Below the pieces are notes generated by a model. That model was not told the DNA's origin. It saw only the letters and a list, made by a program, of their open reading frames with translations, and ran no database searches. Source: Ottowia sp. (GTDB lineage: Bacteria > Pseudomonadota > Gammaproteobacteria > Burkholderiales > Burkholderiaceae_C). Taken from it: a stretch of DNA of 64,000 nucleotides. Where the stretch lies: positions 1,318,001 through 1,382,000 of the forward strand of contig NZ_JADJCO010000003.1 of the NCBI RefSeq assembly GCF_016703145.1. The letters are read 5' to 3'. Shown here piece after piece: positions 45,765 to 53,117 of this stretch (its first letter is position 1; every line of letters begins with the position of its first letter). Position numbers and translations under genes: made by a program.

Positions 45765-46664
45765 CGCGGCCTACGGCTCGCACCGCGCACAGCTGTCCTG
45801 CCAGGCGCGCCGGCGTGCTGCCCGCCCTCTTGCCAAACTGTCTTCTGACAGCCTGTCCTGGAGCCTGGTGATGACCCTGTTGGACTGGAAGTGGTCGCCC
45901 CAGCAGATTGCCGCTACCCTCAAGCGCACCTTTCCCAACGAGGCCGCGCGCCACGTGTCCCACGAAACCATCTACACCGCCATCTACGCCCAGCCTCGGG
46001 GCGAACTGCGCCGCCAGCTCATCGCCTGCCTGCGCCAGGGCCGTGGCACACGGTTGCCGCGCAGCCGTGGCACCGACCGGCGTGGCCAGATCCCCGAGAT
46101 GGTCAGCATCCACGTGCGCCCACCCGAGATCGAGGATCGCGTGATGCCCGGCCACTGGGAAGGCGACTTCATCAAAGGGGCGGGCAACAAGTCCTCCGTG
46201 GGCGTGCTGGTGGAGCGCTCCAGCCGCCTGGTGCTGCTGGCCAAGATGGACGATGCCACGGCCAGCTCGGCGCTGGCCGGTTTCACGGCCAAGCTCAACG
46301 CGATTGCCGATCCGATGCGCAAGAGCTTCACCTACGACCAGGGCAAGGAGATGAGCTACCACCGGCAACTGGCCGCCGCCACGGGCGTGCAGGTCTACTT
46401 CTGCGACCCCCACAGCCCCTGGCAGCGCGGCACCTGCGAGAACACCAACGGGCTGCTGCGCCAGTACCTGCCCAAGGGCACTGACCTGAGCGTGCACAGC
46501 CAGGACGAACTGGACGCCATCGCCGACAGCTTGAACAGCAGACCTCGCGCAACCCATGGCTTCAACACCCCGCTGGCCGTCTTCTCACACCTGCTGGCCA
46601 TGGCTCCAGCAGGCTCCAGTTCTCGCTCAATAACCACGTGTTGCGCTTCGGTCTTGAAACCGCC
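45559..46664 (+). mobile_element. IS30-family insertion sequence
   Basis: 1106 bp with 26-base imperfect terminal repeats (left GGCGGCCTCAAATCCGAAGT, right on the opposite strand GGCGGTTTCAAGACCGAAGC; 21 of 26 match) flanked by the 3-bp duplication AAC (45556-45558 and 46665-46667). A single transposase gene fills it. The clean duplication and readable host gene suggest recent insertion. Confidence 0.92.
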
Positions 46665-46689
46665 AACACAATCAATATATGAATCGTAA
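45607..46689 (+). CDS. IS30-family transposase
   Basis: A 360-residue DDE transposase: N-terminal HTH_38-like region (YEQLQPEDRMTIASMRQQGQ, RTLGRSPSTISRELARNTG), and a catalytic core with GHWEGDFIKGAGNKSSVGVL, SFTYDQGKEMSYHRQL and the Glu region GTCENTNGLLRQYLPKGTDL. The frame passes through the right terminal repeat and ends 25 bases outside it, so the last residues are host-encoded; the family stop may have been lost. Probably functional or nearly so. Confidence 0.9.
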   Translation: MPSASRYEQLQPEDRMTIASMRQQGQSVRAMARTLGRSPSTISRELARNTGADAAYGSHRAQLSCQARRRAARPLAKLSSDSLSWSLVMTLLDWKWSPQQIAATLKRTFPNEAARHVSHETIYTAIYAQPRGELRRQLIACLRQGRGTRLPRSRGTDRRGQIPEMVSIHVRPPEIEDRVMPGHWEGDFIKGAGNKSSVGVLVERSSRLVLLAKMDDATASSALAGFTAKLNAIADPMRKSFTYDQGKEMSYHRQLAAATGVQVYFCDPHSPWQRGTCENTNGLLRQYLPKGTDLSVHSQDELDAIADSLNSRPRATHGFNTPLAVFSHLLAMAPAGSSSRSITTCCASVLKPPTQSIYES

Positions 46690-46770
46690 GAAATGAAGCC
46701 ATGCAACGAAAATCATACCGTTACGAATAATTTAATCGATCAAGTTTTTCCAAGAAGCGTCGTTCATGCC

Positions 46771-47490
46771 ATGAATCAAATCGCAACCACCTACCCTGCA
46801 ATGCCTAAAAATCAGAACGGCTTGCGCTTGTGTCACCTGCTCTCCACCCTCGCCTTGGCCCTGTTGCCCGCCTGGGCCGCAGCGCAGACAGCTCCGCTCA
46901 ACGACACAGGCCAGATGCAATGCGTGAACAACGCGGGCACCTGGGCCGCTGCCTGCGATGCTGGCAGCACCGGCAACGCTGCCACGCACCCCGGCCAGGA
47001 CGGGCGCTTCGGCCGCGATGCCGCCCAGGCCGCCGGGGCGCTGCCGACCAAGACCGGCGGCGGCGCGGCGGGGTTCGACTTCAACGCGCTCGACGCCAGC
47101 GGCAACGTCACCACCACGCTGGGCAGCCACCCCTGCGTCTACGACAACGTGACCGGCCTGCTGTGGTCCACCCAGACACTGGGGCCGATGGACCATGCCG
47201 CCGCCATGGCCGCTGGCGCCGCATACAACAGCGCCAACCGCTGTGGCCGCAACACCGGCTGGCGCTTGCCCACGCGGCGCGAGCTGCTGTCCATCGTCCA
47301 CAACGGCGCCTACAGCCCCGCCATCGACCAGACGTACTTTCCTGGCACGGCATCCAGTTGGTACTGGTCGTCGGATACCTACGCACCCGATCCAGCCGTT
47401 GCGTGGGGCGTCTTCTTCTACGACGGCTTCGCCGGCGCCGACGGCAAGGCCGGCACCAACTCGACTCGCCTGGTGCGAAGCGGACAGTGA
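46771..47490 (+). CDS. Exported DUF1566 protein with C-terminal variable region (DGR target candidate)
   Basis: About 239 residues from ATG 46771 (46801 is an alternative) with a signal peptide ending LLPAWAAAQT, an extracellular part with Cys pairs, and a C-terminal DUF1566/C-type-lectin-like domain (TGLLWSTQTLGPMDHAAAMA, NTGWRLPTRRELLSIV, YWSSDTYAPDP). The last 29 codons (47401-47487), AWGVFFYDGFAGADGKAGT to RLVRSGQ, align without gaps to the same part of the gene at 47697, with differences almost only at codon positions 1 and 2. This is where DGR variable regions sit. Immediately after the IS30 insertion site. Confidence 0.78.
   Translation: MNQIATTYPAMPKNQNGLRLCHLLSTLALALLPAWAAAQTAPLNDTGQMQCVNNAGTWAAACDAGSTGNAATHPGQDGRFGRDAAQAAGALPTKTGGGAAGFDFNALDASGNVTTTLGSHPCVYDNVTGLLWSTQTLGPMDHAAAMAAGAAYNSANRCGRNTGWRLPTRRELLSIVHNGAYSPAIDQTYFPGTASSWYWSSDTYAPDPAVAWGVFFYDGFAGADGKAGTNSTRLVRSGQ
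47401..47487 (+). other. Candidate DGR variable region VR1
   Basis: Eighty-seven bases that align gap-free to 48129-48215. Fifteen differences: fourteen at first or second positions of codons ending in C in both copies, one at a third position (CGA/CGG). The last 27 bases are nearly identical and followed by T-rich sequence. The expected template would carry AAC/TAC/GAC/ACC at the variable codons. Confidence 0.7.
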
Positions 47491-47524
47491 TTTTTCCCTT
47501 TTTTGTCCCTCTACCGTAACGGCC

Positions 47525-47681
47525 ATGGCCTACGCCCGCCAACTGCCCCTGTGGAGGGCCGCCATGGATCTGGCCGTGCACCTGGAGCAGGCCGTTCGCC
47601 GCTTTCCGCGCCACCACAAGTACACCCTGGGCAACCGACCTGCGCCGCTGCGCGCAGCGGCTGTGCCGCCTGCCCACGCCT
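47525..47681 (+). pseudogene. avd: Avd-like (DGR accessory, four-helix bundle) fragment, frameshifted
   Basis: From ATG 47525 the frame gives MAYARQLPLWRAAMDLAVHL, EQAVRRFPRHHKYTLG, the signature start of Avd/S23-type four-helix-bundle proteins that accompany DGR reverse transcriptases. At about 47634-47637 one extra base shifts the frame; DLRRCAQRLCRL then continues in the adjacent frame. Only about 50 of some 120 residues remain; the second DUF1566 gene starts straight after. So it is a broken remnant. Confidence 0.65.
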
Positions 47682-47696
47682 TCATCGCCTACACCC

Positions 47697-49634
47697 ATGA
47701 CCAGCACGACCACCCTTCGCACCGTCCTGCGCGCCTGCGGGGCTTCCTGGAGCCTGGCCGCCGCGCTGCTGGCACCCGCCGCCTGGGCCGCGCCCTTCAC
47801 CGTCGATACCGTCAATGGCACCGTGACCGACGCGGCCACCGGCCTGATGTGGGACCGCTGCGCCTGGGGCCAGACGGGGACCAGTTGCTCCGGCAGTCCC
47901 GCCGCCAGCACCTGGGCGCAGGCGCTCACCGCCGCGCAAACGGCCAATACCACTGCCCACAAGGGCTATACCGACTGGCGCCTGCCCAACAAGAACGAGC
48001 TCGAATCGCTGGTGAAGATCGATGCGGTCTCTCCTGCCATCGATATCACGGCTTTCCCCAACACCCCTGCCAGCGGCAACCCCAGGATCTTCTGGTCTTC
48101 CACCAACTACGCGCCCGATCCAGCCATCGCGTGGTTCGTCTACTTCGACGTCGGCTACGCCGACGCCTACGTCAAGTCCCTCACCCTCTCGACTCGCCTG
48201 GTGCGGAGCGGACAGTCCTTTGCTTTTTTCGATACCCTTGACACCACGGCGCCCATCCTCACCGCCGGCCCCACGCTCACACCCGGCCCCGACGGCACCA
48301 CGGCCGGCGCCGGCGTGACGGTGAGCGAGAACGCCACTGGCTACTGGCTGGTGCTGCCGGCCGCCAGCCCGGCGCCCAGCGCCAGCGACTTGCTGGCCCT
48401 GGGCCCAACGCAGCAAGTGGCCCTGACAGGCAACGTGGCGGCCAGCATCCCGCTGTCCGGCCTGACGCCGGGCACGGCCTACCGCTTCCACTTCATCGCC
48501 CGCGACGGCGCGGGCAACGCCAGCGGCGTGAGCAGCACGCCCTTCACCACCCCCAGCGTGCCCGGCGCACCCACGGGCGTGGCGGCTGACCCTGGCGCCC
48601 ACGGCAGCGGCGAGGTCACGGTGAGCTGGACGGCGCCGGCCGACAACGGCAGCGCCATCACGGGCTACAGCGTGGCGGGCGCGCCCAGCGGCACCTGCAC
48701 CGCCGTTGCCCCCGCCACCAGTTGCACGGTGAACGGCCTGCCCAACGCCGCCAGCTACACCTTCACCGTGACGGCCACCAACGGCGTGGGCCCCGGCCCC
48801 GTGTCCAGCCCCGCCGCCGGCGCCACGCTGCAAGGGGCGCAGACCATCACCTTCGCCGACCCCGGCGCGCAGGCGGTGGGCACGCCGCTGGAACTGGCGG
48901 CCACGGCCTCGTCCGGCCTGGCGGTGAGCTTCGCCGTCTCGGGCGATTGCAGCCTGGGCGGCAGCACGCTCAGCTTCACCAGCGCTGGCACCTGCACCGT
49001 CACGGCCAGCCAGGGGGGCGATGCCAACTGGGCCGCTGCCACGGACGTGGCCCACGGCTTCGCCGTGGCGCTGCGCAGCCAGACCGTGGCAGTGCCGGGC
49101 GGCACGGCCACGGCCCGCTTCAGCGGCGGCGGCGCGGCCTGCACCTTCGAGAGTCTGGCGCCCACCACGCCGGCCACCAGCGGCCCGGCGCAGCCGCCGG
49201 CGGGGCTGGTCTTCACGCACGGCCTGCTGGACTTCGTGCTGTCGGGCTGCGACCAGAGCGATGTGACGATGACGGTGACCTACCCGCAGGCGCTGGCGCA
49301 GGGCACGCAGTACTGGAAGCTGCACGCCGGCGACTGGGGGCAGTACCCGGCGCAGGTGGACGAGGCGGCGGGCACGGTGATGTTCACGCTGCGCGACGGC
49401 GGCGCGGGCGACGACGACGGCCTGGAGAACGGCCGCATCGTCGATCCCTCGGGCGCGGCGCACCGGGTGGCCGCCAGTGCCGCCGCGCGCCGGTGCCCGC
49501 GCTGGGGCCGTGGGCCTTGGCGGTGCTCGGCCTGGGGCTGGGGCTGCTGGGCTGGCGCCGGCGGGGGTGAGCCTGGGCCGGGCGGTTCGTCAGCGCTTTG
49601 CTGTCATCCGACCGGCTTGGGCCTTCTGCTGTGA
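47697..49634 (+). CDS. Exported DUF1566-fibronectin-like protein with (frameshifted) IPTL-CTERM-type anchor
   Basis: A 645-residue frame. Signal peptide (ASWSLAAALLAPAAWA), DUF1566 domain (YTDWRLPNKNELESLVKID, IFWSSTNYAPDPAIAW) with variable region at 48129-48215, then two fibronectin-III-like modules (LTPGTAYRFHFIARDGAGNA; VTVSWTAPADNGSAITGYSV), further Ser/Thr-rich modules and a conserved PPAGLVFTHGLLDFVLSGC domain (choice-of-anchor type). Near 49481-49492 two extra bases (GC) move the expected C-terminal anchor, VPALGPWALAVLGLG then LLGWRRRG, into another frame ending at 49570; as written the C-terminus is replaced by unrelated residues. The lectin-like head is at the N-terminal side, so this is a cell-surface binder built around a DGR-type head. 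Confidence 0.78.
   Translation: MTSTTTLRTVLRACGASWSLAAALLAPAAWAAPFTVDTVNGTVTDAATGLMWDRCAWGQTGTSCSGSPAASTWAQALTAAQTANTTAHKGYTDWRLPNKNELESLVKIDAVSPAIDITAFPNTPASGNPRIFWSSTNYAPDPAIAWFVYFDVGYADAYVKSLTLSTRLVRSGQSFAFFDTLDTTAPILTAGPTLTPGPDGTTAGAGVTVSENATGYWLVLPAASPAPSASDLLALGPTQQVALTGNVAASIPLSGLTPGTAYRFHFIARDGAGNASGVSSTPFTTPSVPGAPTGVAADPGAHGSGEVTVSWTAPADNGSAITGYSVAGAPSGTCTAVAPATSCTVNGLPNAASYTFTVTATNGVGPGPVSSPAAGATLQGAQTITFADPGAQAVGTPLELAATASSGLAVSFAVSGDCSLGGSTLSFTSAGTCTVTASQGGDANWAAATDVAHGFAVALRSQTVAVPGGTATARFSGGGAACTFESLAPTTPATSGPAQPPAGLVFTHGLLDFVLSGCDQSDVTMTVTYPQALAQGTQYWKLHAGDWGQYPAQVDEAAGTVMFTLRDGGAGDDDGLENGRIVDPSGAAHRVAASAAARRCPRWGRGPWRCSAWGWGCWAGAGGGEPGPGGSSALCCHPTGLGLLL
48129..48215 (+). other. 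Candidate DGR variable region VR2
   Basis: Partner of VR1. It encodes AWFVYFDVGYADAYVKSLTL and then STRLVRSGQ. The 60 bases before it, by contrast, differ from the first gene at third positions too (TCG/TCT, TCG/TCC, GCA/GCG), so normal drift stops at the VR border. Confidence 0.7.
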
Positions 49635-49639
49635 TTCTT

Positions 49640-49953
49640 GACTGAGAACTACAAAAATGAGAGCTGTTGCCGTTTGTCCAGCACTGGGCGAGGGGGCGCC
49701 GGGGCTGCTGTCCGCGCTGCTGGCTGGCGCGGCGACGCGGCAGGACTGGGGTTTGAGGGGTTTCAGGACACTGGCCCGCGCCCATCAAGCGTTGACAGCT
49801 ATCAGATTTGATTGATCCTGGTGTTGGATGAGGTGTTGGCAGGGATGAGCGCCCGGCGGAGAACCATCAAATTTGATAGCTGACCACGAAGTATCCATAC
49901 GGGCTACAACCCAATCCGGCATGAGAATTAAGCCGCCGCCGGACTCCACTGAA
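49640..49953. other. Gene-poor gap after the DUF1566 protein
   Basis: No convincing gene. There are short dyads of the dispersed-repeat type: GAACTACAAAAATGAGAGC near 49652, AGCTATCAGATTTGAT near 49797, and CATCAAATTTGATAGC near 49866, the last two facing each other. An open minus frame (49785-50237) runs over a MITE and is not family-like. Confidence 0.5.
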
Positions 49954-50187
49954 CCTAGAAACGGCAGTTGACCGCTCGCCATCTTCAGGAAAGCCGCATG
50001 GGTGCTGACTTTCGCTGCTTCGATGACCTTCACCTCTTGGGTGAGCGCGCTACGCGCCCGCCAGCACCGCGCTCGCCGCGCCATGCGGCGTTGCTCGTCC
50101 TTGCAGGCATCAGCCTGCCGCGTCCTCGCGCCTTGCCTGCCACGCCGATCACGGCACTGGCGGGCGCGTTCAACTGCCGTTTCTAGG
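49954..50187. mobile_element. MITE-like palindromic element A
   Basis: About 234 bp bounded by inverted repeats that share CCTAGAAACGGCAGTTGA exactly (left 49954-49971, right on the other strand 50170-50187). The interior encodes no protein of its own. An element of this type with long perfect ends and no gene is non-autonomous; the source transposase is not in the window. Confidence 0.65.
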
Positions 50188-50316
50188 CTGAACGCGAGTG
50201 CCTTGGCGCCCTGCGCGGGGCGCGGCGGGCGCGCCAATGGCGAGGTGGTGAAGCTGGCGCCGCGCTGAGCGCGCGGGCGCCGCTATCCGGACGCGCGTCC
50301 GGGGTGCCTTGCGGCC

Positions 50317-51258
50317 TCAACCGCCGCGCAGCACCTCGCCAAAGCGCTTGATGCCCTGCTGGATGACGGCCTGCGCGCCGGGCGACCAGCGGCCCATGTC
50401 GTAGAAGCCGTGGATCATGCCGGGGCCGGGGATGTGCTCGGCCTGGCCGCCGGCGGCGTTCAGGGCGGCGACGTAGGCGATGGCGGCGTCGCGCAGCGGG
50501 TCGAACTCGGCCGTCACCACCACGGCGGGCGGCAGGTCGGTCAGGCTCTTGGCCTGCAGCGGCGCCAGGCGCGGGTCCAGGGTGTCGCCAAAGCCGCCGG
50601 CGTAGTGGTTGTAGAACCAGGCCATGGTCTCCGCTTCGAGGAAATAGCCCTTGCCGTTCTGCTCGATGCTGGGGTGGCTGGCGTCGGCGTGGTCCACGGC
50701 CGGGTAGATGAGGAACTGTGCGGCCAGCGGAATGCCCGCGTCGCGCAGCTGCTGCGCCACCACGGCCGAGAAGTTGCCGCCCGCGCTGTCGCCGGCCACG
50801 GCGACGGTGGCGTTACCGCCCAGCTCGCCGGCGTGGGCGATCACCCATTGGGTGGCGGCCACGGCGTCGTCGATGCCGGCGGGGAAGGGGTGCTCGGGCG
50901 CCAGCCGGTAGTCCACCGACACCACCACCGCCTGGGCGCCGCGGCAGATGTCGCGGCAGGTGTTGTCGTGCGTGTCCAGATCGCCGATGACGTAGCCGCC
51001 GCCATGGAAGAAGGCCACGGTGGGGAAGGGCCCGGCGCCCTCGGGCCGGTAGATGCGCGCCTTCAGCGGACCGGCCGCGCCAGGCACGGTGGTGTCCTGC
51101 ACGCTGGCGACGGGCACGATCTGCTCGGGCGTGCGGCTGCCGGCGGTCAGCATCAGAAAGCCGGCGCGGGCTTCGGCGGGCGTGCTTTCGTGGATAGGCT
51201 TGGCGCCCGCGCTGGCCATCATCTGCAGCATGCCGGCGAGGTGGGGATCGAGAGGCAT
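50317..51258 (-). CDS. Alpha/beta hydrolase, hormone-sensitive-lipase family
   Basis: A 313-residue esterase/lipase: oxyanion HGGG in FFHGGGYVIGDLD, nucleophile GDSAGGNFSA, acid EFDPLRDAAI, and His in MIHGFYDMGRW, the four landmarks of the HSL (family IV) group. Cytoplasmic, no signal peptide. ATG 51258 is chosen; AGGAGA lies before it. Next to a Baeyer-Villiger-type monooxygenase on the same strand, a common pair in ketone or ester degradation: the monooxygenase makes an ester, the hydrolase opens it. A MITE separates the two. Confidence 0.9.
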   Translation of the reverse strand: MPLDPHLAGMLQMMASAGAKPIHESTPAEARAGFLMLTAGSRTPEQIVPVASVQDTTVPGAAGPLKARIYRPEGAGPFPTVAFFHGGGYVIGDLDTHDNTCRDICRGAQAVVVSVDYRLAPEHPFPAGIDDAVAATQWVIAHAGELGGNATVAVAGDSAGGNFSAVVAQQLRDAGIPLAAQFLIYPAVDHADASHPSIEQNGKGYFLEAETMAWFYNHYAGGFGDTLDPRLAPLQAKSLTDLPPAVVVTAEFDPLRDAAIAYVAALNAAGGQAEHIPGPGMIHGFYDMGRWSPGAQAVIQQGIKRFGEVLRGG

Positions 51259-51300
51259 CGGGAAATCTCCTGTGGTGGTGAATGGGAAAAGGTGGCGCGG

Positions 51301-51467
51301 CTCAGAAGCTGTGAATGAATTCGCCGCGTCCGCGCATCCCGCGCAGGGGTGTGCCATCAAGGCGCAAAGCGCAGACGTAGCGCGGGCTACGGCGAGCATT
51401 TGCAACGCCGAGGGCGTGCGCCTGCGCGGGATGCGCGGGCGTGGCGGGTTCGTTCACGGCTTCTCAG
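51301..51467. mobile_element. MITE-like palindromic element B with IS1182-type ends
   Basis: 167 bp whose two arms (about 54 bases each, about 80 percent matching by eye) fold on each other. Ends CTCAGAAGCTGTGAA (left) and CTGAGAAGCCGTGAACG (right, other strand) match the terminal repeats of the IS at 39039-40688 (14 of 15 with its right end). The right end provides the TGA stop of the monooxygenase gene, just as the IS end provides that of the XRE gene. Confidence 0.7.
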
Positions 51468-52960
51468 TAGTAGGCCAGCGCGCTGTCGTCGGGGCGCACG
51501 CCGGGCAGGATGGCGCGCTCCTCGGGGTACTCCATGCCGTGCTTCCAGGGGTGGCGGTCGCCCTGGCGGAACATGCGGTGCTGCGCGCGCAGCACGTAGC
51601 CGGCGTTGAAGTTGTCGGGGTCGATCCAGGGCAGGCGCGGCATGCCGGCGTCCTCGCCGCGCAGCGTGGGCACTACCGCCGCGTGGCCCTGCGCGCGCAT
51701 GTGCTCGACCACGCGGCCCACCAGGTCGCAGACCAGGTCCACGCGCAGCGTCCAGCTCGACCGGAAGTAGCCCTGCAGGTAGGCCATGTTGGGCAGGCCC
51801 TCGATCATCACGCCGCGCCAGGTGACGCGCCGGCTGAAGTCCACCGGCTCGCCATCGACGCCGAAGGGCACGCCGCCGAACAGGTGCAGGTTGAAGCCCG
51901 TCGCGGTGACGACGACGTCGGCCGCGAGGTGCTGGCCGCTGGCCAGCCGGATCCCCGTGGCGTCGAAGCATTCGATGGTGTCGGTGACCACCGAGGCCTG
52001 GCCGCCGCGGATGGCGGCGAACAGGTCGCCGTCGGGCACCAGGGCCAGGCGCTGCTGCCACGGCCGGTAGCCGGGGTTGAAGTGCCGGTCCACGTCGAAG
52101 CCCTCGGGCAGTTGGGCGCGGGTCTCGTGGATGAGGAAGGCGCGCAGTGCCTCGGGCTGCTCGAAGGACATGCGCACCACCTCGGCGTTGCGGGCCAGGT
52201 GGGCGCGGCGCAGGATCTCGTGCGTCCATTCATCGGGCAGATCCAGCGCGCGCAGCGGGGCTTCCAGCTCGTGCGCCCAGGGCTGGGCCGCGAAGAAGGT
52301 GGGCGAGCGCTGCAGCATGGTCACGTGCGCCGCCGAGCCGGCCAGCGCCGGGATCAGCGTGGCGGCCGTGGCGCCCGAGCCGATGACGACCACGCGCTGG
52401 CCCGCGCAGTCCAGGTCCTGCGGCCAGTGCTGCGGATGCACCACCCGGCCCTCGAAGTCGGCCAGCCCCGGCCATTGCGGCGTGTGGCCCTGGCCGTGGT
52501 CGTAATAGCCGGAGCACATCCAGAGAAAGCGGGTGGTGAAGGTCAGCGTCTCGCCCGAGTCCGTGCGCGCCACTTCCAGTGTCCAGCGCTGCTCTTGCGA
52601 CGACCAGTCGGCCGTCATCACCTTGTGCCGGTAGCGGATGCGCGGCGCCAGGCCGTTCTCGTCGATCACCTCGCCCAGGTACGCGCGGATCTCGTCGGCC
52701 GTGGCGATGGAGCGGCCGCGCCAGGGCTTGAAGCCGTAGCCGTAGGTGTAGAGATCGCTGTCCGAGCGGGCGCCCGGGTAGCGGTGCGTCCACCAGGTGC
52801 CGCCGAAGCCGTCCATCGCGTCCAGCACGGCGAAGCGGCTGCCGGGGAAGCGCTGGTGCAGGTGGTACGCGGCGCCGATGCCCGAGATGCCGGCGCCGAC
52901 GATGAGGAAGTCGAAATGCCCGCCGCACGACGGCGAAGCGCTCGGGTGGCTGGTGCCCAT
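51464..52960 (-). CDS. Flavin-containing (Baeyer-Villiger-type) monooxygenase
   Basis: A 498-residue class B flavoprotein monooxygenase: FAD motif LIVGAGISGIGAAYHL, NADPH motif VVVIGSGATAATLIPAL, and the BVMO fingerprint FEGRVVHPQHWPQ (F-x-G-x-x-x-H-x-x-x-W-P). It should insert oxygen into ketones or oxidise soft heteroatoms using NADPH. ATG 52960 follows a GGAGA ribosome site. The stop lies in the end of MITE B, so the C-terminus may have been trimmed. Substrate unknown. Confidence 0.9.
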   Translation of the reverse strand: MGTSHPSASPSCGGHFDFLIVGAGISGIGAAYHLHQRFPGSRFAVLDAMDGFGGTWWTHRYPGARSDSDLYTYGYGFKPWRGRSIATADEIRAYLGEVIDENGLAPRIRYRHKVMTADWSSQEQRWTLEVARTDSGETLTFTTRFLWMCSGYYDHGQGHTPQWPGLADFEGRVVHPQHWPQDLDCAGQRVVVIGSGATAATLIPALAGSAAHVTMLQRSPTFFAAQPWAHELEAPLRALDLPDEWTHEILRRAHLARNAEVVRMSFEQPEALRAFLIHETRAQLPEGFDVDRHFNPGYRPWQQRLALVPDGDLFAAIRGGQASVVTDTIECFDATGIRLASGQHLAADVVVTATGFNLHLFGGVPFGVDGEPVDFSRRVTWRGVMIEGLPNMAYLQGYFRSSWTLRVDLVCDLVGRVVEHMRAQGHAAVVPTLRGEDAGMPRLPWIDPDNFNAGYVLRAQHRMFRQGDRHPWKHGMEYPEERAILPGVRPDDSALAYY

Positions 52961-53033
52961 GGGGCAGGTCTCCTGTCGAGGGGGAAAGGTACGTGCGGAG
53001 CCATCTTAGCGCCACGTCCGGGTGATTCCGTTT

Positions 53034-53071
53034 GCTATATAAAAAGTAGCTAAAACCGTAGGCTAGAAGCG
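53034..53071 (+). repeat. Dispersed stem-loop repeat between pdxH and the monooxygenase
   Basis: GCTATATAAAAAGTAGC hairpin, then TAAAACCGTAGGCTAGAAG. A short copy of the family, in a gap between two minus-strand genes. Confidence 0.5.
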
Positions 53072-53117
53072 GGGTGAATGCTGAATATGACCTGAATCGA
53101 AGCCTCCGCCGGTGGCT

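Noticed and set aside
49785..50237. 150-codon minus-strand frame after the DUF1566 gene
   Set aside because: It runs across MITE A and its flanks; sequence is explained by the element and does not look like a conserved protein.
42281..50300. DGR reverse transcriptase or template repeat near the DUF1566 genes
   Set aside because: No frame shows reverse-transcriptase motifs, and no A-rich copy of the variable region was found by reading both strands.
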